DNA of 51,219 bases from Opitutus sp. (GTDB taxonomy: Bacteria > Verrucomicrobiota > Verrucomicrobiae > Opitutales > Opitutaceae), in contig SIBR01000025.1 in NCBI GenBank assembly GCA_009695065.1, positions 1 to 51,219 on the forward strand, given 5' to 3'. The position numbers and the translations under genes were made by a program. This document shows positions 17,496 to 29,317 of this stretch, one piece after another (positions within the stretch are counted from its first letter, which is position 1; the number at the start of each line of letters is the position of its first letter). The notes under the pieces were generated by a model. That model saw only the letters and a list, made by a program, of their open reading frames with translations, made no database searches and was not told where the DNA came from.

Positions 17496-20195
17496 ATGAA
17501 CTTTGCTCCTTTTCGCCTTACCATTCGCACCACGCTCGCGCTGACGCTGGGCGGGCTCCTCCCGCTGTGCGGACAAACCGCCAAACAGAAAAAAGCCCCG
17601 GCGATACCGTTCGAACTGCCGACCGCCACGCCACCGTCCGCGCTGCAGGTCGCGCCAGGCTTCAAGGTGGAACTGCTCTACACCGTGCCCAAGACCGAGC
17701 AGGGCTCTTGGGTGAGCCTGGCCGTCGATCCCAAGGGTCGGTTGATCGCCGGCGATCAATACGGCGGGCTCTACCGCATCTCGCCCTCGCCGATCGGATC
17801 GACGGACGGCACGCGGATCGAGCGCCTCGCGGTCGACTTCAGCACCCAGCTTGAAAAGCCCGCCCCCGGCACCAAGCGGGCGAAGGGACAACCTGCGCAA
17901 AAAATCGAAGTCGGCGCCCACGGCCTGCTCTACGCCAACGACAGCCTCTACGTGATGGTCAATGAACTGCCGGAGAAAAAGGGCCTCTGGCGGATCCGCG
18001 ACACGAATGGCGACGATCAATTCGACGAAGTGAAATTCCTCCGGGAAATGAAGGGCGGCGGCGAGCACGGCACGCACGCGCTCGTTCTCGCGCCGGATGG
18101 CAAGTCGATCTACTTCGCCAACGGCAATCACACCGATCTGCCGACCAACATGGAAAAATCGCGGCCCGTCGCCTATGGCGAGGATCATCTCCTGCGCCGC
18201 ATGTGGGACGCCCGCGGGCACGCCAAGGACAAATACGCGCCGGGCGGCTACATCGGCCGCACGGACCTCGAAGGGAAAATCATCGACCTCTTCGGCCTCG
18301 GCTTCCGCAACCAGTTCGACATCGCCTTCGACCAGAACGGCGAACTCTTCACCTACGACTCCGACATGGAGTGGGACCAGGGCACGCCCTGGTACATGCC
18401 GACCCGCATCAATCACGCCGTGGACGGTGGCGACTACGGCTGGCGCAGCGGCGCGGGCCGCTGGCCGGCCTATTACGCCGACAGTCTTCCCGCCGTGGTC
18501 GACATCGGGCCGGGCTGCCCCACGGGGATCACCTTCGGTACGAACGCCAAGTTTCCCGGGAAATACCAGCGCGCGCTGTTCGCCTCGGACTGGACGTTCG
18601 GCACCTTGTACGCGATTCACCTCACGCCGGACGGGGCGAGTTTTCGCGGCGAGAAGGAGGAATTTGTTTCCGGCAAGCCGCTCCCGCTGACCGACGTCGT
18701 GATCAACCCCCGCGACGGCGCGATGTATTTTGCCGTCGGCGGCCGGCGCACGCAATCGGCCCTCTATCGCGTCACCTACGTCGGGGGCGAGAGCACGACC
18801 CCGGCCACGCCGCCCCCGCCGACGCCGGAGGCGAAACTCCGCCGCACGCTCGAAGCGCTGCACGCCGACGGCGTCGGCCCCGAAGCCATCGACACCGCCT
18901 GGCCTCACCTCGCGAGCGCCGACCGCTTTGTTCGTTTTTCCGCCCGCGTGGCGGTCGAACGGCAGCCCGCCAACAAATGGGCCGAGCGCGCCCTCGCGGA
19001 GAAAAATCCGCAAGCCTCGATCGAGGCGCTGATCGCCCTTGCCCGCGTTGGGAACAAGGCGCTGCAACCGCGCCTGCTCGAAGCGCTCGGCCGCCTCGAT
19101 TTCCGCCGTGTCCCGGCGGCCCTGCAACTACCCCTGCTCCGCGCATGGCAGCTCGCGTTTATCCGCATGGGCAAACCGTCCGCCGCGGTGTGCGCCGCCC
19201 TCGCGGACAAGTTCGACCCGCTCTTCCCGCATGCCGATCGCTCCGTGAATCGCGAGCTGGTTTCGCTGCTCGTCTATCTGGACTCCCGGAAGGTTGTCGC
19301 CCGGGCGGTGCCGCTGCTGAAAGTGGCCGAGCCGGCCATGATCCATCCCGAGGAACTCGGCGGCTCCGGGCTCATCGCGCGCAATGACAGCTACGGCAAG
19401 GTCGTCGAGGGCGTGGGCTCCAGCCGGCCCGACCGGCAGCAAATCGCCTACGCCTATGCGCTGCGCATGGCCACCGCCGGGTGGACGCCCGAATTGCGAG
19501 CCGAGTTCTTCTCCTGGTTTGCGCGCATCAACCGCTGGCGCGGCGGCGCGAGCTTTACCGGCTTCCTGCAAAACATCCGGATGGAATCGCTCGCGCTGGT
19601 CGCCGATCCCACCGAACGCGCCCGGCTTCACGTTCTCTCCGCCGCCCCGCCCCCCGCCTCCCTCGCCACGGCCGTGGCTCCCCGGGGCCCGGGACAAGCC
19701 TACACGGTCGCAAGCGCCTCGGCGTTGTTTTCATCGGGGCGCAAGGGGCGCAATTTCGAACAAGGCAAAGCCATGTTCGCCGCCACGGCGTGTAGCACCT
19801 GCCACGTGTTCAATGGCGACGGCGGCAACGTCGGCCCGGATCTGACCGCCGCCGCGAGCCGCTACAGCGTGCGCGACCTCCTCGAAAACATCATCGAACC
19901 CTCGCTCGTCATCAGCGACCAGTACGGCAGCGAGCAGATCGAGGTGCAGGATGGCAGCACCGTCGTTGGCCGCATTGTCAGCGAGGAAGACGGCGACCTG
20001 GTCGTGGTGACCAATCCCTTCGTGCCCGCCGAGCACACCCGCGTGAAACGCTCGACCGTGGTCTCGCGCAAACCGTTCCCGCTTTCGTTGATGCCGCCGG
20101 GCCTCGTCAACTCGCTGAACGAGGACGAACTGAAGGACCTGCTCGCCTACATCCTCAGCAGTGGCAAGGCCGACGACGCGATGTTCAAGCACTAG
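17496..20195 (+). CDS. Exported PVC-type beta-propeller protein with C-terminal PVC heme-binding domain
   Basis: This is an 899-residue protein. The start at 17496 gives a signal peptide (LTIRTTLALTLGGLLPLCGQ); a frame extension upstream to 17415 is judged non-coding. The propeller (about 45-430) has ALQVAPGFKVELLYTVP, GLGFRNQFDIAFDQNGELFTYD and VDGGDYGWRSGAGRWP. A helical HEAT-like region follows. The C-terminal 'putative heme-binding domain' of the Pirellula/Verrucomicrobium type has CSTCH at 766-770 with GPDLTAAASRYSVRDLLENI, and the late part ends MPPGLVNSLNEDELKDLLAYI. The expected role is periplasmic oxidation of a glucose- or sorbosone-like substrate with electron transfer to heme c. 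It follows DUF1080 closely and precedes an SGNH esterase gene. Confidence 0.88.
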   Translation: MNFAPFRLTIRTTLALTLGGLLPLCGQTAKQKKAPAIPFELPTATPPSALQVAPGFKVELLYTVPKTEQGSWVSLAVDPKGRLIAGDQYGGLYRISPSPIGSTDGTRIERLAVDFSTQLEKPAPGTKRAKGQPAQKIEVGAHGLLYANDSLYVMVNELPEKKGLWRIRDTNGDDQFDEVKFLREMKGGGEHGTHALVLAPDGKSIYFANGNHTDLPTNMEKSRPVAYGEDHLLRRMWDARGHAKDKYAPGGYIGRTDLEGKIIDLFGLGFRNQFDIAFDQNGELFTYDSDMEWDQGTPWYMPTRINHAVDGGDYGWRSGAGRWPAYYADSLPAVVDIGPGCPTGITFGTNAKFPGKYQRALFASDWTFGTLYAIHLTPDGASFRGEKEEFVSGKPLPLTDVVINPRDGAMYFAVGGRRTQSALYRVTYVGGESTTPATPPPPTPEAKLRRTLEALHADGVGPEAIDTAWPHLASADRFVRFSARVAVERQPANKWAERALAEKNPQASIEALIALARVGNKALQPRLLEALGRLDFRRVPAALQLPLLRAWQLAFIRMGKPSAAVCAALADKFDPLFPHADRSVNRELVSLLVYLDSRKVVARAVPLLKVAEPAMIHPEELGGSGLIARNDSYGKVVEGVGSSRPDRQQIAYAYALRMATAGWTPELRAEFFSWFARINRWRGGASFTGFLQNIRMESLALVADPTERARLHVLSAAPPPASLATAVAPRGPGQAYTVASASALFSSGRKGRNFEQGKAMFAATACSTCHVFNGDGGNVGPDLTAAASRYSVRDLLENIIEPSLVISDQYGSEQIEVQDGSTVVGRIVSEEDGDLVVVTNPFVPAEHTRVKRSTVVSRKPFPLSLMPPGLVNSLNEDELKDLLAYILSSGKADDAMFKH

Positions 20196-20322
20196 GTCGA
20201 TCGCGCATGCGGTGAATGTTTTGACCGACCGTATGCGCCGGAACGCAGCCCGAGCCCCGGCCTCACGCCTGGCCAATAGAATCGGGGTCGATTTGGCGCC
20301 GCCGATTGCTCACGGTTTTAGC

Positions 20323-21189
20323 GTGAAACCCCACCCCTTGTTTTCGCGGCTGCTGTGCGGCCTCGCCCTGCTCGCCATCATCCCCGCCGTCGCCCGCGCC
20401 ACGCATGACGGCAAACTCCAAATCCTCCTGCTTGGCGACAGCACCACCGAGGGCAGCATTCCGCGCAAGGTCGTGCCTCAGGGTCCGCATCTGGAGCAGG
20501 TAATCGAGCAATTGCTTGCGGCCGAGGGCGACCTGCCGCCGTGCCACGTAATCAACGTCGGCCTGAGCGGCGAATTCATCCGGCGGCTGCTCGACTCGGG
20601 ACGCTACGACAAGGTCGCGGCGAAGTTGCCGGGATTGGATTATATTTTTGTCCGTTACGGTCCGAACGACGTCGCGAAGCGCGAAAACTTCGACGTGAAC
20701 TACCCGAAGGATTTCCACGAACTGCTCGCCCGCCTGCGCCACGATCATCCCGCAGCCACGCTGATTCCGATGACGGCCATCCCGCTCAACGCCGATCTCG
20801 CCGCCGACGCCCCGAAGGCGAAACGCATGAACGATCTGGTCCGGCAGGTCGCCGCGGAGGAAAAGCTGACCCTGTTCGACATCTACCCGCGCTACGCCGC
20901 GGAACAGGCGAAGGGGCCGAACATGCTCAACTACCGCCGCTTCTCCCTCGAAAAGATCCCCGAGAAGTTTCGCGAGTTCGTGAAGCCGTTCGTCATGCCC
21001 GGCAAGGCGCCGATGGTCGTCGTCCTCGACAACCGCCTCGACGCCCATTTCGGCGATCTCCCCAACTGGTTCGGCGACCGGCACCCCAACCTCGCGGGCT
21101 ACCATGTGATCGGCGACGAAACGGCAAAATTTCTAGCGCCACTCATCCGCGCCAAATTCGGCAAAACGAAACCGGCGGGCGCCAACTGA
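20323..21189 (+). CDS. Exported SGNH/GDSL-family hydrolase
   Basis: This is a 288-residue protein. The GTG at 20323 begins a signal peptide (RLLCGLALLAIIPAVARA). Block I is ILLLGDSTTEGS with the nucleophile Ser. Block II has a Gly in INVGLSGEF, block III is FVRYGPNDVAKR with the oxyanion Asn, and the last block is WFGDRHPNLAGYH with the catalytic His. The Asp stands two, not three, residues before that His, a small departure from the common DxxH. Members are carbohydrate esterases or lipases, and acetyl removal from plant or microbial polysaccharide would suit the context. It lies 127 bases after the heme propeller gene and 80 bases before the MFS transporter. Confidence 0.85.
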   Translation: MKPHPLFSRLLCGLALLAIIPAVARATHDGKLQILLLGDSTTEGSIPRKVVPQGPHLEQVIEQLLAAEGDLPPCHVINVGLSGEFIRRLLDSGRYDKVAAKLPGLDYIFVRYGPNDVAKRENFDVNYPKDFHELLARLRHDHPAATLIPMTAIPLNADLAADAPKAKRMNDLVRQVAAEEKLTLFDIYPRYAAEQAKGPNMLNYRRFSLEKIPEKFREFVKPFVMPGKAPMVVVLDNRLDAHFGDLPNWFGDRHPNLAGYHVIGDETAKFLAPLIRAKFGKTKPAGAN

Positions 21190-21269
21190 CCGCGTGCCCG
21201 TATTGACGAGGATCGACCCTGCCGCTGTCCCCGTCCCTTCGATCTGAATCCCCCCGCGAAAAGCCAACC

Positions 21270-22541
21270 GTGACCGACTCCACCACCCCCACCGCCCCGC
21301 CGACTTCGACCGTCATGACCGCACTTTCGTGGTCGCTCGTCGTCATGCTCGTACTGGCCGGGGTCCTGAACTACGTTGACCGGCAGGCGCTGGCGGCGCT
21401 CGGACCGACGATCAAGGCCGAGTTTCACCTGAGCTCCACGGACTGGGGATGGATTAACTCATCGTTCGCCCTCGTGTATATCGTCAGCAGCGTGCTGGGC
21501 GGCATGTGGATCGACAAAGTGGGGGTGCGCAACGGCCTCCTGATCAGCACGCTCGTGTGGTCGCTGGCCGCCGCCGGCCATGCCTTCGCCCATGATTTTT
21601 GGAGCCTGTGCTTCTGGCGTATGATGCTCGCCATCGGCGAGGGTCCCGGCAACGCGTCGCTGCTCAAGGGCATGCGCCGCCTGATGACGCCGAAGCTGCG
21701 CGATACGGGAACGTCGATGATCAGCGCAGGCTGGGCCGCCGGCTCGTTGCTCGCCCCGATCTTCGCCGGTTTGATCGCGGAGACCTACGGCTGGCAGGGC
21801 GCATTGATGGCGACCGGCGGACTGTCCCTGCTGTGGATTCCGCTGTGGATCGCCCTAGCCTTCCGGCCCAATGCCCCGCTCGGAAAGGAACTCGTCACCG
21901 TCACCACCGCCAACGACCGCGCACCCCAGCCGATCTCGTGGCGTTCCTATGGCGTATGGGCCGCGTTGATCGGCATCTTCTGCTCCGTTCCGCCCACCGT
22001 CTTCGCCAATTCCTTCATTTCCCTGTATCTCAACCAGACGTGGCACCTCACCCAAATCGAGGTCACGAGAATTTTATGGCAACCCTACCTGGCGGCCGAC
22101 GCCGGCTTGCTAGCCGGCGGCCTGGTCACCCTGCTGCTCTTCCGCGCAGGCTGGTCGTTCTTGCGGGCGCGAACGATGGTGATCGGCTGCGGGCTCGCCG
22201 GCGGAGCCGTCATCGCCCTGGCCGCCACTTCCACCCACCTCGATCATGCGATGTGGCTGATCAATCTCTCGCGCTTCGCCTTCAGCGCCGGCTACGCCGT
22301 CCTGGCTTCCTACGGCATCGAATCGGTAACCGAACGCCAGACCGGGGCGATGTCCGGCCTGATGAACGCCACGTTTTCCGTCTGCAATTTTATCTTCGCC
22401 CCTCTTATCGGCCGGATGGTCGATGTGACCGGCAACTATAACGCCGTGCTGGTCATGATCGCCGCGTTTCCGATCCTCGGCTTCGCGTGCTGGGTATGGA
22501 TCAGCCGCCTCGCGCAGCGCCAGGCAAGTGCAGGAGCCTGA
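21270..22541 (+). CDS. MFS transporter of the anion:cation symporter (hexuronate-type) family
   Basis: This is a 423-residue inner-membrane protein with about 12 hydrophobic helices. The GTG start is followed by a short polar N-terminus. Helix 1 ends with VLNYVDRQALAALGP, the NYxDR signature typical of the anion:cation symporter family (glucuronate, galacturonate, galactonate carriers). The loop 2-3 MFS motif reads GGMWIDKVGVRNGLL. It closes the plus-strand sugar series and is the only evident importer there, so it probably brings in the small acid or keto sugar made in the periplasm. It converges on the TonB receptor gene with 37 bases between stops. Confidence 0.85.
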   Translation: MTDSTTPTAPPTSTVMTALSWSLVVMLVLAGVLNYVDRQALAALGPTIKAEFHLSSTDWGWINSSFALVYIVSSVLGGMWIDKVGVRNGLLISTLVWSLAAAGHAFAHDFWSLCFWRMMLAIGEGPGNASLLKGMRRLMTPKLRDTGTSMISAGWAAGSLLAPIFAGLIAETYGWQGALMATGGLSLLWIPLWIALAFRPNAPLGKELVTVTTANDRAPQPISWRSYGVWAALIGIFCSVPPTVFANSFISLYLNQTWHLTQIEVTRILWQPYLAADAGLLAGGLVTLLLFRAGWSFLRARTMVIGCGLAGGAVIALAATSTHLDHAMWLINLSRFAFSAGYAVLASYGIESVTERQTGAMSGLMNATFSVCNFIFAPLIGRMVDVTGNYNAVLVMIAAFPILGFACWVWISRLAQRQASAGA

Positions 22542-22578
22542 CCCGACGAGAGGACGGCCGGGCGGCTCGAAAACTCGC

Positions 22579-24447
22579 TCAGAACTTCCATTCCACTCCG
22601 GTGGAGGCGCCGAAACCGAGCGCGGGATAGCCGTTCACTTCCTCGTAGCGGTCGTTGAGGAGATTTTCGAAACGCATCTTGAACGCGAGTCGCGGCGTAG
22701 CCTGCCACGCCCCATACAGTCGCACCACCGTGAAGTCCTCGCCATCGACCGTCGCGAACGTCCGGGCATTCACATCGCGCCGGGCCGAGACAAAGGCGAG
22801 GCCGGTCCCCGCGCTGAAACCCCGCCCAAAATCGTGCCACGCATCGGCGGAAAAGCCATGCCGCGGGCGGCGCAGCAAGCGGGTTTGGGAGGTGAGATTG
22901 TCGGCTTCGAGATAGGTGTAGTTCGCCTGCAACGTGACCACGGGTGAGAGCGTGAACCGGGCGGAAAATTCGAGCCCGCGGGTGCGCGCCTTCAGGATGT
23001 TTTCCATGCTCCGAAAATCCGGTGTGCTCGCGATCAAATCGATGTAGTCCGTGGTGAACCATGTGGCGCTCAGCGTGCCACGCTGGCCGGGGAGATAGTA
23101 ATCCACACCCGCATCCCAGCCGCGCGCCCGCTCCGGATGCAGCGCCGGATTTCCATTGTAGAACGCGCTCTGTCCATAGAGATCCAGGAAACTGGGCGAA
23201 CGAAACGCCGTGCTGTAGCTTGCACGCAGCTTGAGCGACCGGCGGGCGATCAGCCACGCCACCGTCCCCCGGACGGTGGTGGCGCGACCAAACGTGTCGA
23301 AGTCGTCGTTGCGCAAGCCGCCGCCGAGAAACACGTTTTCAATCGGCGAAAATTCATCCTGCGCGAAAATCGCGAGCAGGCCCTGCTTCTTGTTGATGTC
23401 CCCGAATCCCGTGTTGCGGGTGTGATTGCCCTCAGCCGTGACTCCAGCCGTCAGGCGGTGACGCTCGAACCCGGTGAACGTGCTCTGCGCATCGAGCACG
23501 GCCCGGCGGTTTTTCACTACCGTGAACGCCGTCGCCCGTCCGACCCGCGGACTCTCCGCCACAAAGCGGCGATCCTGTCCGCCCAGCAGCACATGTGTGG
23601 TCCAATCCGGCGCAAGTTTCACGTCGGCGAACGCCGTCACGAGCAGGTTCTCCTCGCGCGTAATGTTGTCGGGATCGTTCGTGTAGCGGTCGCCGGGGTC
23701 GCCGTAGACGCCATGAAATCCGCGCACGGTCGCGCCGACCGTCGTTCGCTCATCGACGCGGCGATCGAGACGCAATGTGACATTGGCGCTGTCGAAGCGA
23801 TTGTTCGCGCGCTCATTGTCGGTGCGGCCACCCTGCACTGAAAAATTATAGGCGTTCGCTCCCTGGCCGCCCTGCGCCGAAATCGCCCCTTGCACGGTGC
23901 CAAAGCTACCGGCCTCGAAGGCGACGCGCCCGGTCGGCGCGCCCTCGCCCCGCTGGGCGCGCAGCGAAACGACGCCACCGATGGCCTCGCCACCGTAAAG
24001 CGTGCTCTGCGGACCGTGCGCAACCTCGAGGCTGTCGCAGGCGCCGAGACAGGCGCCGCCGAGGAAGACCGCGTAGTCGGTGTTCGGATCGTTGAGCCGC
24101 AGGCCGTCGACGAGAAAAAGCGTCTGGTTCGAATTCGCGCCGCGCAGGAAAAGCGAACTCACCCCGCCCACCGCGCCACTGGCAAATCGCGGGGCGCCCG
24201 GCACTCCGCCGAGCGCCTGCGCCAGTGAATTCATCTGCCGGCGGGCCAGATCAGCCGCCGAAACGACATCGACGGCCGAGCCGATGGTCTGCGGCTCCGC
24301 CGGCGTCCGCGTGGCGGTGGTCAGGAAAGGGACAAGCTGTGCCGGTGGCGTTTGGGCCCGTCCCGGCAGGAAGGAAGTAGCCGTCAGGGCAGCGCTGATA
24401 AACAACCGGTGCGCGAGGAGCGCCGGGAGAAAGGAATGACGTTTCAT
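22579..24447 (-). CDS. btuB: TonB-dependent outer-membrane receptor, probable cobalamin transporter (BtuB-like)
   Basis: This is a 622-residue outer-membrane protein from the ATG at 24447 (the frame remains open upstream, but that part is riboswitch leader). A signal peptide (AHRLFISAALTATSFLPGRAQ) precedes the plug domain, which has VVSAADLARRQMNSLAQAL, the plug core LFLRGANSNQTLFLVDGLRL, and VAHGPQSTLYGGEAIGGVV. A 22-strand barrel follows, ending in the C-terminal Trp-Lys-Phe (VEWKF) expected for outer-membrane insertion. Length and plug motifs fit the BtuB group. A cobalamin riboswitch directly upstream makes B12 or another corrinoid the likely ligand; symbol given on that combined basis. 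Confidence 0.85.
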   Translation of the reverse strand: MKRHSFLPALLAHRLFISAALTATSFLPGRAQTPPAQLVPFLTTATRTPAEPQTIGSAVDVVSAADLARRQMNSLAQALGGVPGAPRFASGAVGGVSSLFLRGANSNQTLFLVDGLRLNDPNTDYAVFLGGACLGACDSLEVAHGPQSTLYGGEAIGGVVSLRAQRGEGAPTGRVAFEAGSFGTVQGAISAQGGQGANAYNFSVQGGRTDNERANNRFDSANVTLRLDRRVDERTTVGATVRGFHGVYGDPGDRYTNDPDNITREENLLVTAFADVKLAPDWTTHVLLGGQDRRFVAESPRVGRATAFTVVKNRRAVLDAQSTFTGFERHRLTAGVTAEGNHTRNTGFGDINKKQGLLAIFAQDEFSPIENVFLGGGLRNDDFDTFGRATTVRGTVAWLIARRSLKLRASYSTAFRSPSFLDLYGQSAFYNGNPALHPERARGWDAGVDYYLPGQRGTLSATWFTTDYIDLIASTPDFRSMENILKARTRGLEFSARFTLSPVVTLQANYTYLEADNLTSQTRLLRRPRHGFSADAWHDFGRGFSAGTGLAFVSARRDVNARTFATVDGEDFTVVRLYGAWQATPRLAFKMRFENLLNDRYEEVNGYPALGFGASTGVEWKF

Positions 24448-24589
24448 GGGTGTCTGCTGGTGGGCGCCAAGAGCAGAACCCCCGCCGAGACCGGCGCAGG
24501 AGCCACTCTCACGCTTCATTTTGCGATGAAGTTTTGATACGAGGACGCGCGTTCTGCCCGACGGCGGAACGCGGACGCGTGAGTCTCCC

Positions 24590-24812
24590 GGGGCAGATGT
24601 TCGGACTCCGCATGTGGCTCGCTGGCTGTGCCTGACTTCAAATTTGAAAATTCAGATTTGAGATCGTACCGCCCGCGCTTCCTCGCCCCCGCCTTCACCC
24701 GCGACCGAAGTCGCGGATTGGCTCTGCTCCCGCTCGCGCGGAATGGAGGTCTGTGATGCGTTACCGCAGCGCAACTGTGGCCGGTTTTCACGGCCTTCCC
24801 TGCTGACCGAAA
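24590..24812 (-). promoter_or_regulatory. Cobalamin riboswitch upstream of the TonB receptor
   Basis: Read on the minus strand, the leader starts with GGTCAGCAGGGAAGGCCGTG followed by AAAACCGGCCACAGTTGCGC (24808 down to about 24770), the 5' core of the B12 aptamer. It ends with a B12-box-like segment, GCCACATGCGGAGTCCGAAC then ATCTGCC (24619-24592). A near-perfect inverted repeat, TCAAATCTGA / TCAAATTTGA (24638-24661), lies between them and may be a variable peripheral stem. The receptor ATG is about 145 bases downstream. Expected action: cobalamin binding lowers expression of the receptor. Boundaries are approximate, as I could not run a covariance model. Confidence 0.85.
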
Positions 24813-24890
24813 GTTACGAAAAAGAACAACCGACGCCCGCACCCCACCGCCGTGCACCCGAACCTGCAAGCCGAATCCCTATTTTTACGC

Positions 24891-24914
24891 ATCAACGAAT
24901 GCATATGCGTCGAT
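24891..24914 (+). promoter_or_regulatory. Inverted repeat just upstream of the methionine synthase start, possible operator
   Basis: ATCAACG (24891-24897) and CGTCGAT (24908-24914) form a 7-base inverted repeat with one mismatch around the self-complementary core GCATATGC (24901-24908). It stands 43 bases before the preferred metH start (24957). ATCAA...TTGAT-like palindromes are known for methionine-cycle repressors such as SahR. That link is from memory and weak. It could equally be a promoter element of the divergent region. Confidence 0.3.
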
Positions 24915-24956
24915 ATGTGACTTGCCATGATTCCGCTCCGTCCTACCGTTCCCGCC

Positions 24957-26021
24957 ATGAATTCCACCGCCGGCCGCGACGCCTTTCGCGCGCTTTTCGA
25001 TTCCCGCATCGTGGTACTCGATGGCGCGATGGGTTCGATGATTCAGACTTACAAGTTGCAGGAGGCGGATTTTCGCGGCGAGCGTTTCCAGTCCCACGCG
25101 CATGACCTCCAGGGCAACAATGACCTGCTCTCGATCACGCGCCCGGATGTCATCGAAAAGATCCATGCCGACTACTTTGCCGCGGGCGCGGACATGGTTG
25201 AAACCAACACCTTCAACTCCACCTCCATCTCGCAGGCTGACTACAAGCTCGAACCGCTCGTCCGCGAGCTGAACCTCGCCGCCGTCGGCTGTGCGCGCCG
25301 CGCCGCCGCTGTCGCCACGAAGAGCTTCGGCCGCCCCTGCTTCGTCGCCGGCGCCGTCGGACCCCTTAACCGTACGCTCTCGATGTCGCCAGACGTGAAT
25401 CGCCCCGATTATCGCGCCGTCACGTGGGACCAGGTCGTCGGCGCCTACACCGAGCAAGTCAACGCGCTGCTCGACGGCGGCGTGGACGCGCTGCTGGTCG
25501 AAACCATCTTCGACACGCTCAACGCCAAGGCCGCGCTGTTCGCGATCGAGACGATCTTCGATGAGCGCGGCGAAGCGGCGCGGGTGCCCGTGATGATCAG
25601 CGTCACGATCACCGACGCCTCGGGGCGCACGCTTTCGGGTCAGACCGTCGCTGCGTTCTTCAACAGTGTGCGTCACGCGAATCCGTTTTCCGTCGGCATC
25701 AACTGCGCGCTCGGTGGCGCCGCCATGCGGCCCTACGTCGAGGAACTCGCGTCGATCGCAAATTGCTACGTCACCTGCTATCCGAACGCGGGCCTGCCGA
25801 ATGCGTTTGGCGGCTACGACGAGTCCCCCGCCGACATGGCGAAGGTGCTCGGCGAATTTGCTTCCAGTGGGTTCGTGAATCTCGTCGGCGGCTGCTGCGG
25901 CGCCACGCCGGCGCACATCGCCGCGATCGCGGAAGCGGTGCGGGGCAAGAAGCCGCGTGCCATTCCCGCCGCCGACCCCGTGATGCAGTTGAGCGGCCTC
26001 GAGCCGCTGCGCGTTGCCTGA
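24957..26021 (+). CDS. metH: Methionine synthase, homocysteine S-methyltransferase module (first half of split MetH)
   Basis: This is a 354-residue protein from ATG 24957 (another ATG at 24927 adds ten residues). It is the N-terminal barrel of cobalamin-dependent methionine synthase: [29 protein letters not shown], and the zinc ligands Cys in GINCALGG and the Cys pair in [13 protein letters not shown]. It binds homocysteine and needs the B12/folate partner encoded immediately downstream. The frame ends with [10 protein letters not shown], exactly where single-chain MetH proteins cross the linker into the pterin domain, at a TGA (26019-26021). It is transcribed divergently from the B12 receptor. 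Confidence 0.93.
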   Translation: MNSTAGRDAFRALFDSRIVVLDGAMGSMIQTYKLQEADFRGERFQSHAHDLQGNNDLLSITRPDVIEKIHADYFAAGADMVETNTFNSTSISQADYKLEPLVRELNLAAVGCARRAAAVATKSFGRPCFVAGAVGPLNRTLSMSPDVNRPDYRAVTWDQVVGAYTEQVNALLDGGVDALLVETIFDTLNAKAALFAIETIFDERGEAARVPVMISVTITDASGRTLSGQTVAAFFNSVRHANPFSVGINCALGGAAMRPYVEELASIANCYVTCYPNAGLPNAFGGYDESPADMAKVLGEFASSGFVNLVGGCCGATPAHIAAIAEAVRGKKPRAIPAADPVMQLSGLEPLRVA

Positions 26022-26036
26022 CCTTCGCTGCTCCTC

Positions 26037-28754
<2,718 letters not shown>

Positions 28755-28769
28755 AAAATGTGGAACTCA

Positions 28770-28802
28770 GGAAATCAGGAAAAATCCAAATCCCTGATTT
28801 CC
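28770..28802 (+). terminator. Hairpin after the methionine synthase genes
   Basis: GGAAATCAGG (28770-28779) and CCTGATTTCC (28793-28802) form a perfect 10-base stem with a 13-base loop, starting 16 bases after the metH stop. There is no clear U run after it on the plus strand, so termination efficiency is uncertain. The stem could also act on the converging toxin-antitoxin transcript. Confidence 0.45.
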
Positions 28803-28876
28803 AGCTTTGCTCATTCAAACTCTGTGGAGCCCGCACGGATTCGAATACCTTCGCCGTTCCGGAAACGGAGCTACAC

Positions 28877-29317
28877 TTACCATCCGACGTCCAGTCCAGC
28901 CAGCTCGGCCAGTTGTCGCTGACGTTCGTCGAAAGTCGCAAAACGCTTGGCGCGCAATGCCAGCGCACACTCCACGTGCAGGAGGTCCATGCCACGCCTC
29001 CCCAACGCTTCCGAGTGAGCACGTCCCAATCGCTTGGCGTGGATAAACGTCTTGGGCCAGTCCACCGGGGTGAGGTGCAATACGCCTGCCTCGGCGTCGG
29101 CCTCCATGTCGTGCAGCGCCGATTCGCGCTGGACCGCCGTGATCTGCCGCCGAAACACGCAAAGCCGGAGCGCGTTGCGCAGCTCGTGCCGGATGAGCGG
29201 AGTGAAGAGCAGGGGCATCGTGCCAGATTCCACCGCCTTTACCGCCCGGGCTGTGTTCGCATCCTGCACGTAGAGCGACCCGAGAGAACTCGGGTCGGCG
29301 TAAACCGGCGCGGCCAT
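28877..29317 (-). CDS. PIN-domain (VapC-like) toxin
   Basis: This is a 146-residue protein. The PIN nuclease fold opens with VYADPSSLGSLYV (first acidic residue Asp). It has TPLIRHELRNALRL with the conserved Glu, the mid-sequence Asp in GRRGMDLLHVECAL, and a final acidic site in RFATFDERQRQLAELAGL. These four acidic positions are the usual magnesium site of RNases that cut tRNA or other RNA. Its ATG (29315-29317) overlaps the antitoxin stop (29317-29319) as ATGA, typical of translationally coupled toxin-antitoxin operons. It lies between metH and a group of small broken genes. Confidence 0.8.
   Translation of the reverse strand: MAAPVYADPSSLGSLYVQDANTARAVKAVESGTMPLLFTPLIRHELRNALRLCVFRRQITAVQRESALHDMEADAEAGVLHLTPVDWPKTFIHAKRLGRAHSEALGRRGMDLLHVECALALRAKRFATFDERQRQLAELAGLDVGW

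Noticed and set aside
24638..24661. Inverted repeat TCAAAT..ATTTGA as a separate operator
   Set aside because: It lies inside the riboswitch span and is more simply a peripheral RNA stem.
26019..26021. Selenocysteine at the MetH in-frame TGA
   Set aside because: The codon is in a linker, not at a catalytic Cys position, and no selenocysteine-type hairpin was evident after it.
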